A stretch of DNA of 64,000 bases. It comes from Methylosinus trichosporium OB3b. GTDB lineage: Bacteria > Pseudomonadota > Alphaproteobacteria > Rhizobiales > Beijerinckiaceae. The stretch is taken from positions 3,248,001 to 3,312,000 of the forward strand of contig NZ_CP023737.1 of the NCBI RefSeq assembly GCF_002752655.1, given 5' to 3'. The position numbers were made by a program, and so were the translations under genes. Shown here one piece after another: positions 1 through 7,948 of this stretch. A model generated the notes under the pieces. It had not been told where the DNA came from. It saw only the letters and a list, made by a program, of their open reading frames with translations, and made no database searches. Position 1 is the first letter of the stretch. Every line of letters begins with the position of its first letter.

Positions 1-1082
1 GTCGAGATCGCGCGCGCGAGGCCGGCAGTCGCGGCGATCGGCAAGGGCAGCGCCTTGATGAGCGCGGCGAGACCCTGCGCGTCCTCGGGCGGCGTCGGCG
101 CGGCGATGCGCAGCAGTGCGATCTCGAGCTTGGAGAGCCCGGCCGCCTTGCGCAGAAAATTGGCGAAGGACTGCTTTGCGCGCTCGCGGCCGAGCTTTGC
201 GGCGAGCGCTTCGAGCGACAGCGTCGGGCGCAGGTCGACGAGCATCGTCGCGGCTCCGTCGCGCTCGATCGCGCGGCGCAGCGCGGAGGCGAGCGCATAG
301 ACCGGCCCGCCCTCGAGCCCGCCGCGCGTGACGACGACGTCGCCGGCGATGCGCGCCTCGCCGTGACGCAGCGCGATCGTCTTCAGCGGCGCGCCTTCGA
401 AAGCGGCGCGAAACGCCTCGGGCCAATCGATCAGAACGCCGCAATTGGCGGGCGCGAGCGGCGTCACCGCGACGCCTGTCGCCGCGAGCATGCCGGCCCA
501 GGCGCCATCGGCGCCGAGCCGCGGCCAGGAGGCGCCGCCGAGCGCGAGCACGACCGCATCGGCGCGCCGAAGCATCGCCTCCCCGCCGGCGCCGATCAGC
601 CGCAGCGCGCCCTCCTCGTCGAAACCGTCGAAGCGATGGCGCGTGGCGATGGTCACGCCATTGGCGGCAAGACGCGCGAGCAGCGCGCGCAGCAGCGGCG
701 CCGCTTTGAAGCTCTTCGGGAACACGCGCCCGCTGGACCCCACGAATGTTTCCTCGCCGAGCTCCGCGCAAAAAGCGCGCAGCGCATCCGGCGGAAAATC
801 ACGGAGAATGGGCTCGAGCCGAGCGGAAGCCGCGCCATAGCGCGTCACAAATTTGTCCAGGCTCTCGCTATGCGTGATATTGAGGCCGCCGCGCCCGGCC
901 ATGAGCAATTTGCGCGCAGGGCTCGGCTTGTGCTCGTAGACGGTCACTCGCGCGCCGAGCCGCGCGAGACGATCGGCGGCGACGAGGCCGGCGGGACCGG
1001 CGCCGAGGATGGCGCAGCTGGGACTTTCGGGCGAAACGAGGATGGCGGCGGCTCCGAGGCGAGGACGCCGCTCCGTTAGCAC
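1..1082 (-). CDS. NAD(P)/FAD-dependent oxidoreductase, BaiN/HI0933-like (3' end cut off)
   Basis: About 360 codons are readable before the gene runs off the left edge of the window. The N-terminus has a Rossmann dinucleotide-binding loop (GAGPAG, residues 27-32). It is followed by KLLMAGRGGLNITHSE and GSSGRVFPKSFKAAP, which are hallmark blocks of the HI0933/BaiN flavoprotein family. These proteins bind FAD, but the physiological substrate is usually unknown. The start is taken as GTG at 1082, the most upstream reasonable codon; no strong ribosome binding site supports it, so a shorter N-terminus is possible. The gene is divergent from the pseudouridine synthase with a gap of only 29 bp, so the two must share a compact promoter region. 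Confidence 0.82.
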   Translation of the reverse strand, partial: MLTERRPRLGAAAILVSPESPSCAILGAGPAGLVAADRLARLGARVTVYEHKPSPARKLLMAGRGGLNITHSESLDKFVTRYGAASARLEPILRDFPPDALRAFCAELGEETFVGSSGRVFPKSFKAAPLLRALLARLAANGVTIATRHRFDGFDEEGALRLIGAGGEAMLRRADAVVLALGGASWPRLGADGAWAGMLAATGVAVTPLAPANCGVLIDWPEAFRAAFEGAPLKTIALRHGEARIAGDVVVTRGGLEGGPVYALASALRRAIERDGAATMLVDLRPTLSLEALAAKLGRERAKQSFANFLRKAAGLSKLEIALLRIAAPTPPEDAQGLAALIKALPLPIAATAGLARAIS

Positions 1083-1111
1083 GCCGACGACAGAACAATC
1101 GAAGGAATTCC

Positions 1112-2128
1112 ATGCGCGAGGCGGATGACGAGACGATCGAGGATTTGTTGTTCGCTTTCGAGGTTCCGCCCGAGGCGGCGGGGACGCGGCTGGACCGTTT
1201 CCTCGCCGAGCGGCCGGAGATCGTCGCCGCGTCTCTCTCGCGCACGCGGCTGAAGGCGCTGATCGAGGACGGGCGCCTCACCATCGGCCCGGCGCCGACG
1301 CGCGACGCCGCGCGCAAGCTCGCCGCCGGCGACCGCGTGTCTCTGGCGGTGCCGCCGCCGCAGCCGCCGGAGCCGCAGCCCGAGAATATTCCGCTCGATA
1401 TCCGTTTCGAGGACGCGCATCTCATCGTCGTCGACAAGCCGGCGGGGCTCGTCGTGCATCCGGCGCATGGCCATGAATCGGGCACTCTGGTCAATGCGCT
1501 GCTCGGCCACTGCGGCGACAGCCTCTCCGGCATCGGCGGGGTCAAGAAGCCCGGCATCGTGCATCGCATCGACAAGGACACGTCCGGGCTTCTGGTGGTC
1601 GCCAAGACCGACGCCGCGCACAAGGGCCTCTCGCGCCTCTTCGAGGACCATGGCCGCAGCCTCGGCCTCATGCGCGAATATCTCGCCTTCGTCTGGGGCG
1701 TTCCCGAGCGCGCGCGCGGCACGGTGGAGGCGCCGATCGGCCGCCATTCGATCCAGCGCGAGAGAATGGCGGTGGTTTCGGAGGAGCGCGGCCGCGAGGC
1801 GATCACCCATTGGGAGCTGATCGAGAGCTTTGGCGTCGTCTCGCTCGTCGCCTGCCGGCTCGAGACCGGCCGCACGCATCAGATTCGCGTGCATATGGCC
1901 CATATCGGCCATCCGCTGATCGGCGACGCGACCTATGGCGCGGGCTTCAAGACCAAGACCGCGCTGCTCGCGCCCGCGGCGCGCGCCGTCGTCGAGGCGC
2001 TCGGCCGCCAGGCGCTGCATGCGGCGACGCTGGGGTTCCCGCATCCGGCGACGCGCGAGGAGTTGTTGTTCGAGAGCGAATTGCCGGCGGATCTAACGGC
2101 GCTACGCGCGGCGCTGTCGGACGCCTGA
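1112..2128 (+). CDS. rluD: RluA-family 23S rRNA pseudouridine synthase
   Basis: The protein has 338 residues, usual for the RluC/RluD group. An N-terminal S4-like RNA-binding domain (about residues 15-80, TRLDRFLAERPEI onward) is followed by the pseudouridine synthase domain. The catalytic block HRIDKDTSGLLVVAK is intact, with the nucleophilic Asp near residue 154. The C-terminal blocks TGRTHQIRVHMAH and GHPLIGDATYG are also complete. By family it converts uridines of 23S rRNA to pseudouridine in the cytoplasm. The exact target (RluD versus RluC type) cannot be settled by reading, so the symbol is provisional. It is divergent from the flavoprotein gene. Confidence 0.85.
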   Translation: MREADDETIEDLLFAFEVPPEAAGTRLDRFLAERPEIVAASLSRTRLKALIEDGRLTIGPAPTRDAARKLAAGDRVSLAVPPPQPPEPQPENIPLDIRFEDAHLIVVDKPAGLVVHPAHGHESGTLVNALLGHCGDSLSGIGGVKKPGIVHRIDKDTSGLLVVAKTDAAHKGLSRLFEDHGRSLGLMREYLAFVWGVPERARGTVEAPIGRHSIQRERMAVVSEERGREAITHWELIESFGVVSLVACRLETGRTHQIRVHMAHIGHPLIGDATYGAGFKTKTALLAPAARAVVEALGRQALHAATLGFPHPATREELLFESELPADLTALRAALSDA

Positions 2129-2165
2129 GCAATCGCGATGCGAGCCGCAGGACGCCTCTTATGCC

Positions 2166-3023
2166 TCACGGCCGCAAACGGGGATCGGCGGCGATGCAGT
2201 CCGCGAGAAAATCCATGACTGCGCGAACCGCGGGCGAGCGGCGCAGATCCGGATAGGCGATCAGCCAGAGGTCGCGCTTCGGCGGCGGCTCGACCGGCAG
2301 TCGCACGAGCGCCTCGTCGTCGTCCCCCATGAAGCTCGGCAGCACCGCCGCGCCGGCTCCGGCGCGAACGGCGGCCTGCTGGGCGAAAAGATCGTTGGCT
2401 TCGAACGCCATTCCTCGACCGCTCGAGAGCTTGTGCAGCCAGCGCTGCTGCGACAAATGGCCGAGCGACTCGTCGAAGCCGATGAGCTCTAAGTCCTCCG
2501 TGGGCCGCTCCGCGACATCGCGTCGCGCGTAGAGGGCGAAGCGCATCGAGCCGATGCGGCGCGCGACCGCGTCCGGCTCCTCCGGCCGGCTCATGCGGAT
2601 CGCAATATCGGCTTCGCCCCGATCGAGCGCCGCGAAGGTCGCGGTGGCGAGGAGCACCAGCTTGAGCCGGGGATGGAGGCGGCGAAGCGTTCCGATTCTC
2701 GGGGCCACGCAGAGCGTCGCCAGGACGGGGGGCAGCGAGACGCGCACCGCGCCGGACAAGGTCAGCGTCGCCCCGCGCGAGCGCCGAAGCGCCTCTTCGG
2801 CGAGCGCATCCATGCGTTCGGCGACGGCGGCGATCGCGGCGCCGTCCTCGGTGAGCGGACGGCTGCGCGGAAGCCGATCCATCAGCCGCAGACCGAGCGA
2901 CGCCTCCAGCGCGGCGATTCGCCTCCCGACCGTCGCATGGTCGACGCCGAGCTCGCGCGCCGCCGCGGATAGCGAGCCGCAGCGCGACAGCACGAGGAAA
3001 TAGCGGAGATCCTCCCAGTCCAT
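2166..3023 (-). CDS. LysR-family transcriptional regulator
   Basis: The start is placed at ATG 3023, giving 285 residues beginning MDWEDLRYFLVL, the normal LysR opening. A longer open frame upstream would run into the divergent gene and adds no recognisable domain. The winged-helix DNA-binding domain covers roughly residues 3-62 (SLSAAARELGVDHATVGRR). A LysR substrate-binding domain fills the rest. The gene is divergent from the alcohol dehydrogenase-like gene with 96 bp between them, the classic arrangement in which a LysR protein controls its neighbour. The effector is unknown. Confidence 0.85.
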   Translation of the reverse strand: MDWEDLRYFLVLSRCGSLSAAARELGVDHATVGRRIAALEASLGLRLMDRLPRSRPLTEDGAAIAAVAERMDALAEEALRRSRGATLTLSGAVRVSLPPVLATLCVAPRIGTLRRLHPRLKLVLLATATFAALDRGEADIAIRMSRPEEPDAVARRIGSMRFALYARRDVAERPTEDLELIGFDESLGHLSQQRWLHKLSSGRGMAFEANDLFAQQAAVRAGAGAAVLPSFMGDDDEALVRLPVEPPPKRDLWLIAYPDLRRSPAVRAVMDFLADCIAADPRLRP

Positions 3024-3119
3024 AGGTGAATTATTGCACAAGCCTGGCGAAGCCTTGCGGAATTTCCACCGGGCAGACGCAGCGCTAGGGTCGCCGAGCG
3101 CTCGAAGAGGAGAACCCGA
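3024..3119. promoter_or_regulatory. Divergent control region between the LysR gene and the oxidoreductase
   Basis: These 96 bp separate two head-to-head starts and must hold both promoters. LysR proteins usually bind such a region. An AT-richer patch (GAATTATTGCACAA) lies next to the regulator start. No clean T-N11-A operator could be fixed by eye, so only the location is claimed. A ribosome binding site (AGAGGAG) precedes the plus-strand ATG. Confidence 0.4.
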
Positions 3120-4109
3120 ATGACCCGCATCGTTCGTTTTCATCGTCTAGGCGGTCCGGACGCGCTCCAGATCGACGAATTGGACATCGGAGCCCCGAAG
3201 GCCGGCGAGATCCGCATCCGCGTCCGTGCGATCGGCCTCAATCGCGCCGAGGCGATGTTCCGCTCCGGCGGCTATATCGAAGCGCCGCGCCTGCCCTCCC
3301 TGCTCGGCTATGAGGCTTCGGGAGAGATCGAGGCGATCGGCGAAGGGGTGACGGGATTTGCGATCGGCGACGCGGTGAGCACGATGCCGGCCTTCTCGAT
3401 GACAGAATATGGCGTCTATGGCGAGGCCGCGATCGTTCCGGCGCATGCGGTGGTCAGACATCCGAGCTTCCTCTCCTGGAGCGAGGCTGCGGCGATCTGG
3501 ATGCAATATCTAACCGCCTATGGCGCGCTGGTCGAGATCGGCGGCGTCGGCAAAGGCGATGCGGTCGTCATCACCGCGGCGTCGAGCAGCGTCGGCCTCG
3601 CCGCCATTCAGATCGCCAACGCCGCGGGCGCGACCTCGATCGCGGTCACGCGCACGCGGGCCAAGCGCGAGGCGTTGGAGGCGGCGGGAGCACAGCATGT
3701 GATCGTGACCGAGAGCGACGATCTCGTCGCTGAGACGCTCCGCATCACCAGAGGAGACGGCGCCCGCCTCGTCTTCGATCCGATCGGCGGGCCGGGCGTA
3801 GACGCGCTGGCGGAGGCCGCCGCCAGCGGCGGGATCATCTTCCTCTACGGCGCGCTGGCGAGCGCGCCGACGCCCTTTCCTTTGTTCACAGCCATTCGCA
3901 AGCAGCTGTCGCTACGGGGTTACACGCTGTTCTCGGTGACGCGCGATCCGTCCAAGCGCGAGCGTGGCGTGCGCTTCGTGTTGGACGGCCTCGCGAAAGG
4001 GAGCCTGCGGCCGATCATCGCACGCAGCTTCGCCTTCGAGCGCATCGTCGAGGCGCATCGCTTTCTCGAATCGAACGAGCAGGTCGGAAAGATTGTCGTT
4101 ACGGTTTGA
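3120..4109 (+). CDS. Zinc-type alcohol dehydrogenase family (quinone oxidoreductase-like, MDR)
   Basis: The product has 329 residues and is a medium-chain dehydrogenase/reductase. The N-terminal GroES-like domain (about 1-120) contains LPSLLGYEASGEIEAIGEG. The nucleotide-binding domain shows SSSVGLAAIQIANAAG in place of a classical GxGxxG, as in NADPH quinone oxidoreductases. No zinc-ligand Cys cluster is visible, so this is probably a zinc-free reductase of enones or quinones using NADPH. It sits opposite a LysR regulator that likely controls it. The start is ATG 3120, preceded by GAGGAGA. Confidence 0.85.
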   Translation: MTRIVRFHRLGGPDALQIDELDIGAPKAGEIRIRVRAIGLNRAEAMFRSGGYIEAPRLPSLLGYEASGEIEAIGEGVTGFAIGDAVSTMPAFSMTEYGVYGEAAIVPAHAVVRHPSFLSWSEAAAIWMQYLTAYGALVEIGGVGKGDAVVITAASSSVGLAAIQIANAAGATSIAVTRTRAKREALEAAGAQHVIVTESDDLVAETLRITRGDGARLVFDPIGGPGVDALAEAAASGGIIFLYGALASAPTPFPLFTAIRKQLSLRGYTLFSVTRDPSKRERGVRFVLDGLAKGSLRPIIARSFAFERIVEAHRFLESNEQVGKIVVTV

Positions 4110-4192
4110 TCTTATGAGGTGGTGGGCCCGGCGCGAGCCGCGGTCCCCATGCGAAGACATTCGCCGCGTCGCGGCCGAATGAGGAGTTTTGC

Positions 4193-4393
4193 ATGACGCC
4201 GAAATTTCTTTCGACTCTCATCGGGCTGGGCATTGGAGCGGTGATTGTTTCAGTTGCGTTTTATTTTGCCGTTCGGCCCTATCTGCGGCACGACTTTTCG
4301 GCGTCCCGCATGCCGGATACGGTCGAACGAGACGACGACACGACCGTCGCGAGCCAGCTGCTGGATCGCGACTCGCCGCTCGGCGACGCGTGA
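4193..4393 (+). CDS. Small single-pass membrane protein of unknown function
   Basis: This 66-residue product begins MTPKFLSTLIGLGIG. It has one hydrophobic segment (about residues 7-29) followed by a short polar, acidic tail with DDDTTVASQLL. A good ribosome binding site (GAGGAG) lies seven bases before the ATG, which supports real translation. The family was not recognised. The topology suggests an inner-membrane anchor with its tail in the periplasm or cytoplasm. It stands alone, 229 bp upstream of rpoH. Confidence 0.6.
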   Translation: MTPKFLSTLIGLGIGAVIVSVAFYFAVRPYLRHDFSASRMPDTVERDDDTTVASQLLDRDSPLGDA

Positions 4394-4519
4394 ATGGCGC
4401 CGCGTCGACGGGAAGGGACGTGACGCCGCAGCCGAGCGCTCTAGTTGTGCGCGAACCTGCGTCGCGCGCATTACGGAGATTTAACCTCGGCGTTAGCCGC
4501 CCCTCAGCAAAAAGCCATC

Positions 4520-4548
4520 TTTCAGCCATTCTCGGATCGGTTTATATT
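4520..4548 (+). promoter_or_regulatory. Candidate promoter for rpoH
   Basis: TTTCAG (4520-4525) and TATATT (4543-4548) are separated by 17 bp in the AT-richest part of the rpoH leader. The -10 match is fair and the -35 is weak. It would give a leader of roughly 65-70 nt. Heat-shock genes of this kind often have a second, RpoH-dependent promoter; none was clear here. Confidence 0.35.
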
Positions 4549-4621
4549 GATGCGTTACGGCCGGCGCTTGCGGCCGACCATTGCGGGCTCGCCGCATAAG
4601 GGGGCCCGCCAGGAGGTGAAC

Positions 4622-5506
4622 ATGGCGAACGCCCTTCCCACCCTCTCAGGCGACAGCGGCCTCTCGCGCTATCTCGCAGAAATCCGCCGGTTCCCCATGC
4701 TGGAGCCGGAGCAAGAATATATGCTCGCCAAACGCTGGCGCGAGCATGAGGACCCCAACGCCGCGCAAAAGCTCGTCACGTCGCATCTGCGGCTCGTGGC
4801 CAAGATCGCCATGGGCTATCGCGGCTATGGCCTGCCGATCGGCGAGATCGTCTCCGAGGGCAATGTCGGCCTGATGCAGGCCGTCAAGCGCTTCGAGCCC
4901 GAACGCGGCTTCCGCCTCGCCACTTATGCGATGTGGTGGATCCGCGCTTCGATTCAAGAATATATCCTGCGTTCCTGGTCGCTCGTCAAAATGGGCACCA
5001 CGGCGAGCCAGAAGAAGCTGTTCTTCAATCTGCGCAAGGCCAAGAGCAAGATCTCGGCCTTCGAGGACGGCGATCTGACGCCCGAGCACGTCGGCGAGAT
5101 CGCCCGCCGCCTCGGCGTGACCAATCAGGATGTGATCGAGATGAACCGCCGCATGTCCGGCGACGCCTCGCTCAACGCGCCTTTGCGCGAGGAGGGCGAA
5201 GGCGAGTGGCAGGACTGGCTCGTCGACGATTCCTCCGACCAGGAGCGCATCCTCGTCGACCAGGAGGAGGCGGGCAACCGGCTCGATGCGCTGCGCGGCG
5301 CGCTCACCGTGCTCAACCCGCGCGAGCGTCGCATCTTCGAGGCGCGCCGGCTCTCCGAGGATCCGGTCACGCTCGAGGATCTCTCCACCGAGTTCGGCGT
5401 CTCGCGCGAGCGCGTGCGCCAGATCGAGGTGCGCGCCTTCGAGAAGGTGCAATCGGCGGTGCGGGCCGGAATGGCGCAGCTCGAGGCTCTGCCCGCGCCG
5501 ATGTGA
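4622..5506 (+). CDS. rpoH: RNA polymerase sigma factor RpoH (sigma-32)
   Basis: The protein has 294 residues, typical for alphaproteobacterial RpoH. Region 2 contains GNVGLMQAVKRFEPERGF and YAMWWIRASIQEYILRSW. The RpoH box QKKLFFNLRKAK, specific to heat-shock sigma factors, follows. Region 4 (SREKVRQIE-like SRERVRQIEVRAFEK) ends the protein. It directs RNA polymerase to heat-shock promoters for chaperones and proteases. The start is ATG 4622: a perfect Shine-Dalgarno (AGGAGGTGA, 4611-4619) sits just before it, implying strong translation. A longer in-frame opening upstream lacks any domain. The gene ends 10 bp from the convergent acyltransferase. Confidence 0.95.
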   Translation: MANALPTLSGDSGLSRYLAEIRRFPMLEPEQEYMLAKRWREHEDPNAAQKLVTSHLRLVAKIAMGYRGYGLPIGEIVSEGNVGLMQAVKRFEPERGFRLATYAMWWIRASIQEYILRSWSLVKMGTTASQKKLFFNLRKAKSKISAFEDGDLTPEHVGEIARRLGVTNQDVIEMNRRMSGDASLNAPLREEGEGEWQDWLVDDSSDQERILVDQEEAGNRLDALRGALTVLNPRERRIFEARRLSEDPVTLEDLSTEFGVSRERVRQIEVRAFEKVQSAVRAGMAQLEALPAPM

Positions 5507-5516
5507 CGCGGCGCCT

Positions 5517-6614
5517 TCACGCCACCCGCTCGGGGCGAGCTTCGTCGTCCCGGGCGTTGCTCTTTTTGGAGCGAAAGCTTCGGAGCGCTGCGAGCAGAGG
5601 CTGCTCGAGCAGACGGAAAACCGCATAGCCGGCGAGGATCGACAGCCCCGTTTCGACCAGGATCAGAATGTCGATCGACGCATGCAGCCGCGAGACGGTC
5701 TTGCCGACGGCGGAGATGACGAAGACCTGAACCAGATAGATCGAATAGGACGCGTCGCCGATGCGGCCGCACAGCCGCTCCACCGCAGTCGGGCGCCGGT
5801 CGCGCTCGCTCCAGAATGCCGCGAGAAGCACGAGCAGCGCAGCAGGAAGGCCGGCGCCGATCAGGCTGCCGGCGTCGTCGTCGGCCGAGACCGTCAGCGT
5901 GGCGAGAGCGGCGACGGCGAAGGGCTTGGCGACGGGACGACGCGCGACGATCAGCGCCGCCAGGACGCCGTAAGCGAATTCCAAGAGACGTGGCTGCGTG
6001 AAGAAGCCGTGAACGACGCCGAGCGTCTTCGTGAACGGCGCGACGTGCAAGATCGTCAATATCGAAAACAGATAGACGATTTGGCTCCACATTCGCTCGG
6101 ACGGATGGAGGAGCAGCGCGACGACGAGATAGAAGAACATCTCGAGCTCGAGAGACCATCCGACATAGATGATCGGGGTCGTGTCGCCGAGGAAGGATGC
6201 GAACAGAAAGGATGAGACCGCGCGAAGCCCGAGGACGTCGCTCGCATTGGAGAAGAGCGACGGCACGAGGAGCGCCGCCGCGGCCATGACCGCGGTGAAT
6301 ATCCAATAGATCGGCGCGATGCGCTCGAGGCGCCGTCTCAGAAAGGCGCCGCGGCTCGTCGCGGAGGCGCGCGTCGAGCAGCAGATGATGAAGCCGGATA
6401 TCACAAAGAAAAGGTCGACTCCGTGGCCGCCGTTCTCGAACACATGCAGGAGCCGATTCTCCTGGTCGCCCGTGTAAGAACGGCTGTTGCCGACGCTGTG
6501 GAACAGCACGACGCCGACCGCCGCCGCTCCGCGCAATATCTGGATCGGGAGCAGCTTCGCCGCCGCCGCTGTCGCGGCGACGGCCGAGGGCGCAGCCTTC
6601 TCAGATATAGGCAT
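5517..6614 (-). CDS. Acyltransferase family 3 (OafA/ExoZ-like) membrane protein
   Basis: The product has 365 residues from ATG 6614 (MPISEK). The conserved opening LLPIQILRGAAAVGVVLFH is followed by GGHGVDLFFVISGFII, the signature of acyltransferase 3 proteins; the catalytic His lies in the first helix. About ten membrane helices span the rest, including YVGWSLELEMFFYLV. Members O-acetylate or succinylate lipopolysaccharide, exopolysaccharide or peptidoglycan at the inner membrane. The start overlaps the end of the DUF4337 gene by 14 bp, so the pair is probably cotranscribed. The substrate is not known. The last residues are rich in Arg and Lys. Confidence 0.85.
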   Translation of the reverse strand: MPISEKAAPSAVAATAAAAKLLPIQILRGAAAVGVVLFHSVGNSRSYTGDQENRLLHVFENGGHGVDLFFVISGFIICCSTRASATSRGAFLRRRLERIAPIYWIFTAVMAAAALLVPSLFSNASDVLGLRAVSSFLFASFLGDTTPIIYVGWSLELEMFFYLVVALLLHPSERMWSQIVYLFSILTILHVAPFTKTLGVVHGFFTQPRLLEFAYGVLAALIVARRPVAKPFAVAALATLTVSADDDAGSLIGAGLPAALLVLLAAFWSERDRRPTAVERLCGRIGDASYSIYLVQVFVISAVGKTVSRLHASIDILILVETGLSILAGYAVFRLLEQPLLAALRSFRSKKSNARDDEARPERVA

Positions 6615-7167
6615 AGCCCGCCAGAGCGACGCCCGCCACGGTGAGCGCCAGCCCGGCGTACCAGGGCCATTTGCGTCCCTTGGTGATGATGGCGATCGTC
6701 GCAATGGCGATCGCGGCGTGCAGCAGCGTCACCGCCATCGTCAAGATATGATGGCGATGCTCGTGATGCTCGGCCTCGTGCAGGCGCTCCTCGACCTGAT
6801 GCTCGAAGCCCTCGGCCTCCGATTTGATCGCCTTGCTCTCCTCGCCATAGCGCTTCGCCTCGGCGGCGAGCGCGTCGGCCTGCGGCCCGCTCTGCCGCGC
6901 GCCGACCTCATGCACGCTCTTCTTGATGCTCTTGGCCTGGAAGAAGGCCCATTGATCGCTGGCCTTGCTCTGGCTCAATGCGGCGGCGTTCTGCGCGCCG
7001 AGCGTCGCCGCCGTCTCGATCGTCTCCAGGCTGCCGATGGTCGCCGCGATCACCGCCATGATGGCGATCGTCATCGACACTTGCGTCAGGAAGGGCGCGC
7101 CTTGATGCGCGACATGCTCGGCGTGCTCCGCATGTTCGAGATGCTCGGTCGTCATTGCTTCGGACAT
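6601..7167 (-). CDS. DUF4337 domain membrane protein with histidine-rich segments
   Basis: The protein has 188 residues. It begins with a short His/Glu repeat (EHLEHAEHAEHVAHQ) and then a membrane helix (about residues 30-50). A charged, helical central part carries a second His cluster (EAEHHEHRHH). Two more helices lie near the C-terminus. The layout matches DUF4337, a family without known function found in many proteobacteria. The His clusters could bind metal ions, but that is inference. It follows the DUF447 gene by 91 bp on the same strand and overlaps the acyltransferase start. Confidence 0.8.
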   Translation of the reverse strand: MSEAMTTEHLEHAEHAEHVAHQGAPFLTQVSMTIAIMAVIAATIGSLETIETAATLGAQNAAALSQSKASDQWAFFQAKSIKKSVHEVGARQSGPQADALAAEAKRYGEESKAIKSEAEGFEHQVEERLHEAEHHEHRHHILTMAVTLLHAAIAIATIAIITKGRKWPWYAGLALTVAGVALAGYAYI

Positions 7168-7258
7168 GGTCGTTCCTTCGAAAAAAATGCGTGCGGACGC
7201 ATCGGCGCGCTCCCTCCGCGCGGCGGAGAGGCGCCGTGGCGGAGCGCGCCGAATCGTT

Positions 7259-7828
7259 TCAGTCCGGCTGCGTCTGGAGATAGGACTTGATCTTCGCCGT
7301 CACCAGATCCCAGGCCTCGCGTTCGACGGGGCCGGCCGTCTTGTCGACGGCGATCTGCAGATAAGCGAGCTCTGTGTCGATTTTTTCGCGCGGCAGCATG
7401 CCGAGGCGCGTCGCCAATATCGCCGCCTCCACCACCGCCGCCTGCGCGCGGTTGAAGCCGAGAAACGGCGCATGGGAGACGATTTTTTTCACGCGACAAA
7501 AAAAGCGCGGGCGCTTCGGATCGGCCTCGGCGCGCGCGACCTCCAGCTCCGCATGCGACAGGGCTGCGGCGAGGCGCGGCGTCGACCAGCCGGAGACGGG
7601 CTCGAGCGGAAAATCGCTTCTGCCGCACACGCAGCCGGCGATGATGCGCACATCGTCGATGAAGCTCGCCGTGGCGAAGGGCGCCGCCTCCAGATTGGCG
7701 AGAGTGGTCGAGGGACGGAAGGGCGCGATGATCCAGAACGCGCCATCCTCGATCAGTCCGAGCGGCGCGAGATGAGTTTGGCCGGTGGGGCCGACGGTGG
7801 TGACGACGCATTCGCGGATCATCGGCAT
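7259..7828 (-). CDS. DUF447 family protein linked to tetrahydromethanopterin C1 metabolism
   Basis: This 189-residue protein begins with a flavin-reductase-like beta barrel (IRECVVTTVGPTGQTHLAPL). The C-terminal half is helical. DUF447 proteins occur in methanogens and in methylotrophs that use H4MPT, almost always beside other genes for that cofactor, and they are likely FMN-binding. The exact step is unknown. Here it is the last gene of the C1 operon, separated from DUF6513 by 120 bp that hold a long hairpin repeat. The placement supports a role in making or using methanopterin or methanofuran cofactors. Confidence 0.82.
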   Translation of the reverse strand: MPMIRECVVTTVGPTGQTHLAPLGLIEDGAFWIIAPFRPSTTLANLEAAPFATASFIDDVRIIAGCVCGRSDFPLEPVSGWSTPRLAAALSHAELEVARAEADPKRPRFFCRVKKIVSHAPFLGFNRAQAAVVEAAILATRLGMLPREKIDTELAYLQIAVDKTAGPVEREAWDLVTAKIKSYLQTQPD

Positions 7829-7873
7829 GGGCTGCTCCTATCGGATTGCGTCGTCGAATTCGAAGTCTGTCGA

Positions 7874-7937
7874 ATGCGAGCCTGAAGGCTCGCGGTCCAG
7901 ATTGCGCCTCTTGGACCGCGAGCCTTCAGGCTCGCAT
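7874..7937. repeat. Long inverted repeat, family copy 1 of 3
   Basis: Two perfect 26-nt arms (7874-7899 and 7912-7937) flank a 12-nt loop. The core of the arm is GCGAGCCTGAAGGCTCGCGG. Each arm contains its own small palindrome (GAGCCTGAAGGCTC). The same element recurs at 29321 and 37076. Here it lies between two genes of one operon, so the RNA hairpin could lower readthrough to DUF447 or protect the upstream message. Confidence 0.85.
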
Positions 7938-7948
7938 CTCGAAGCTCA

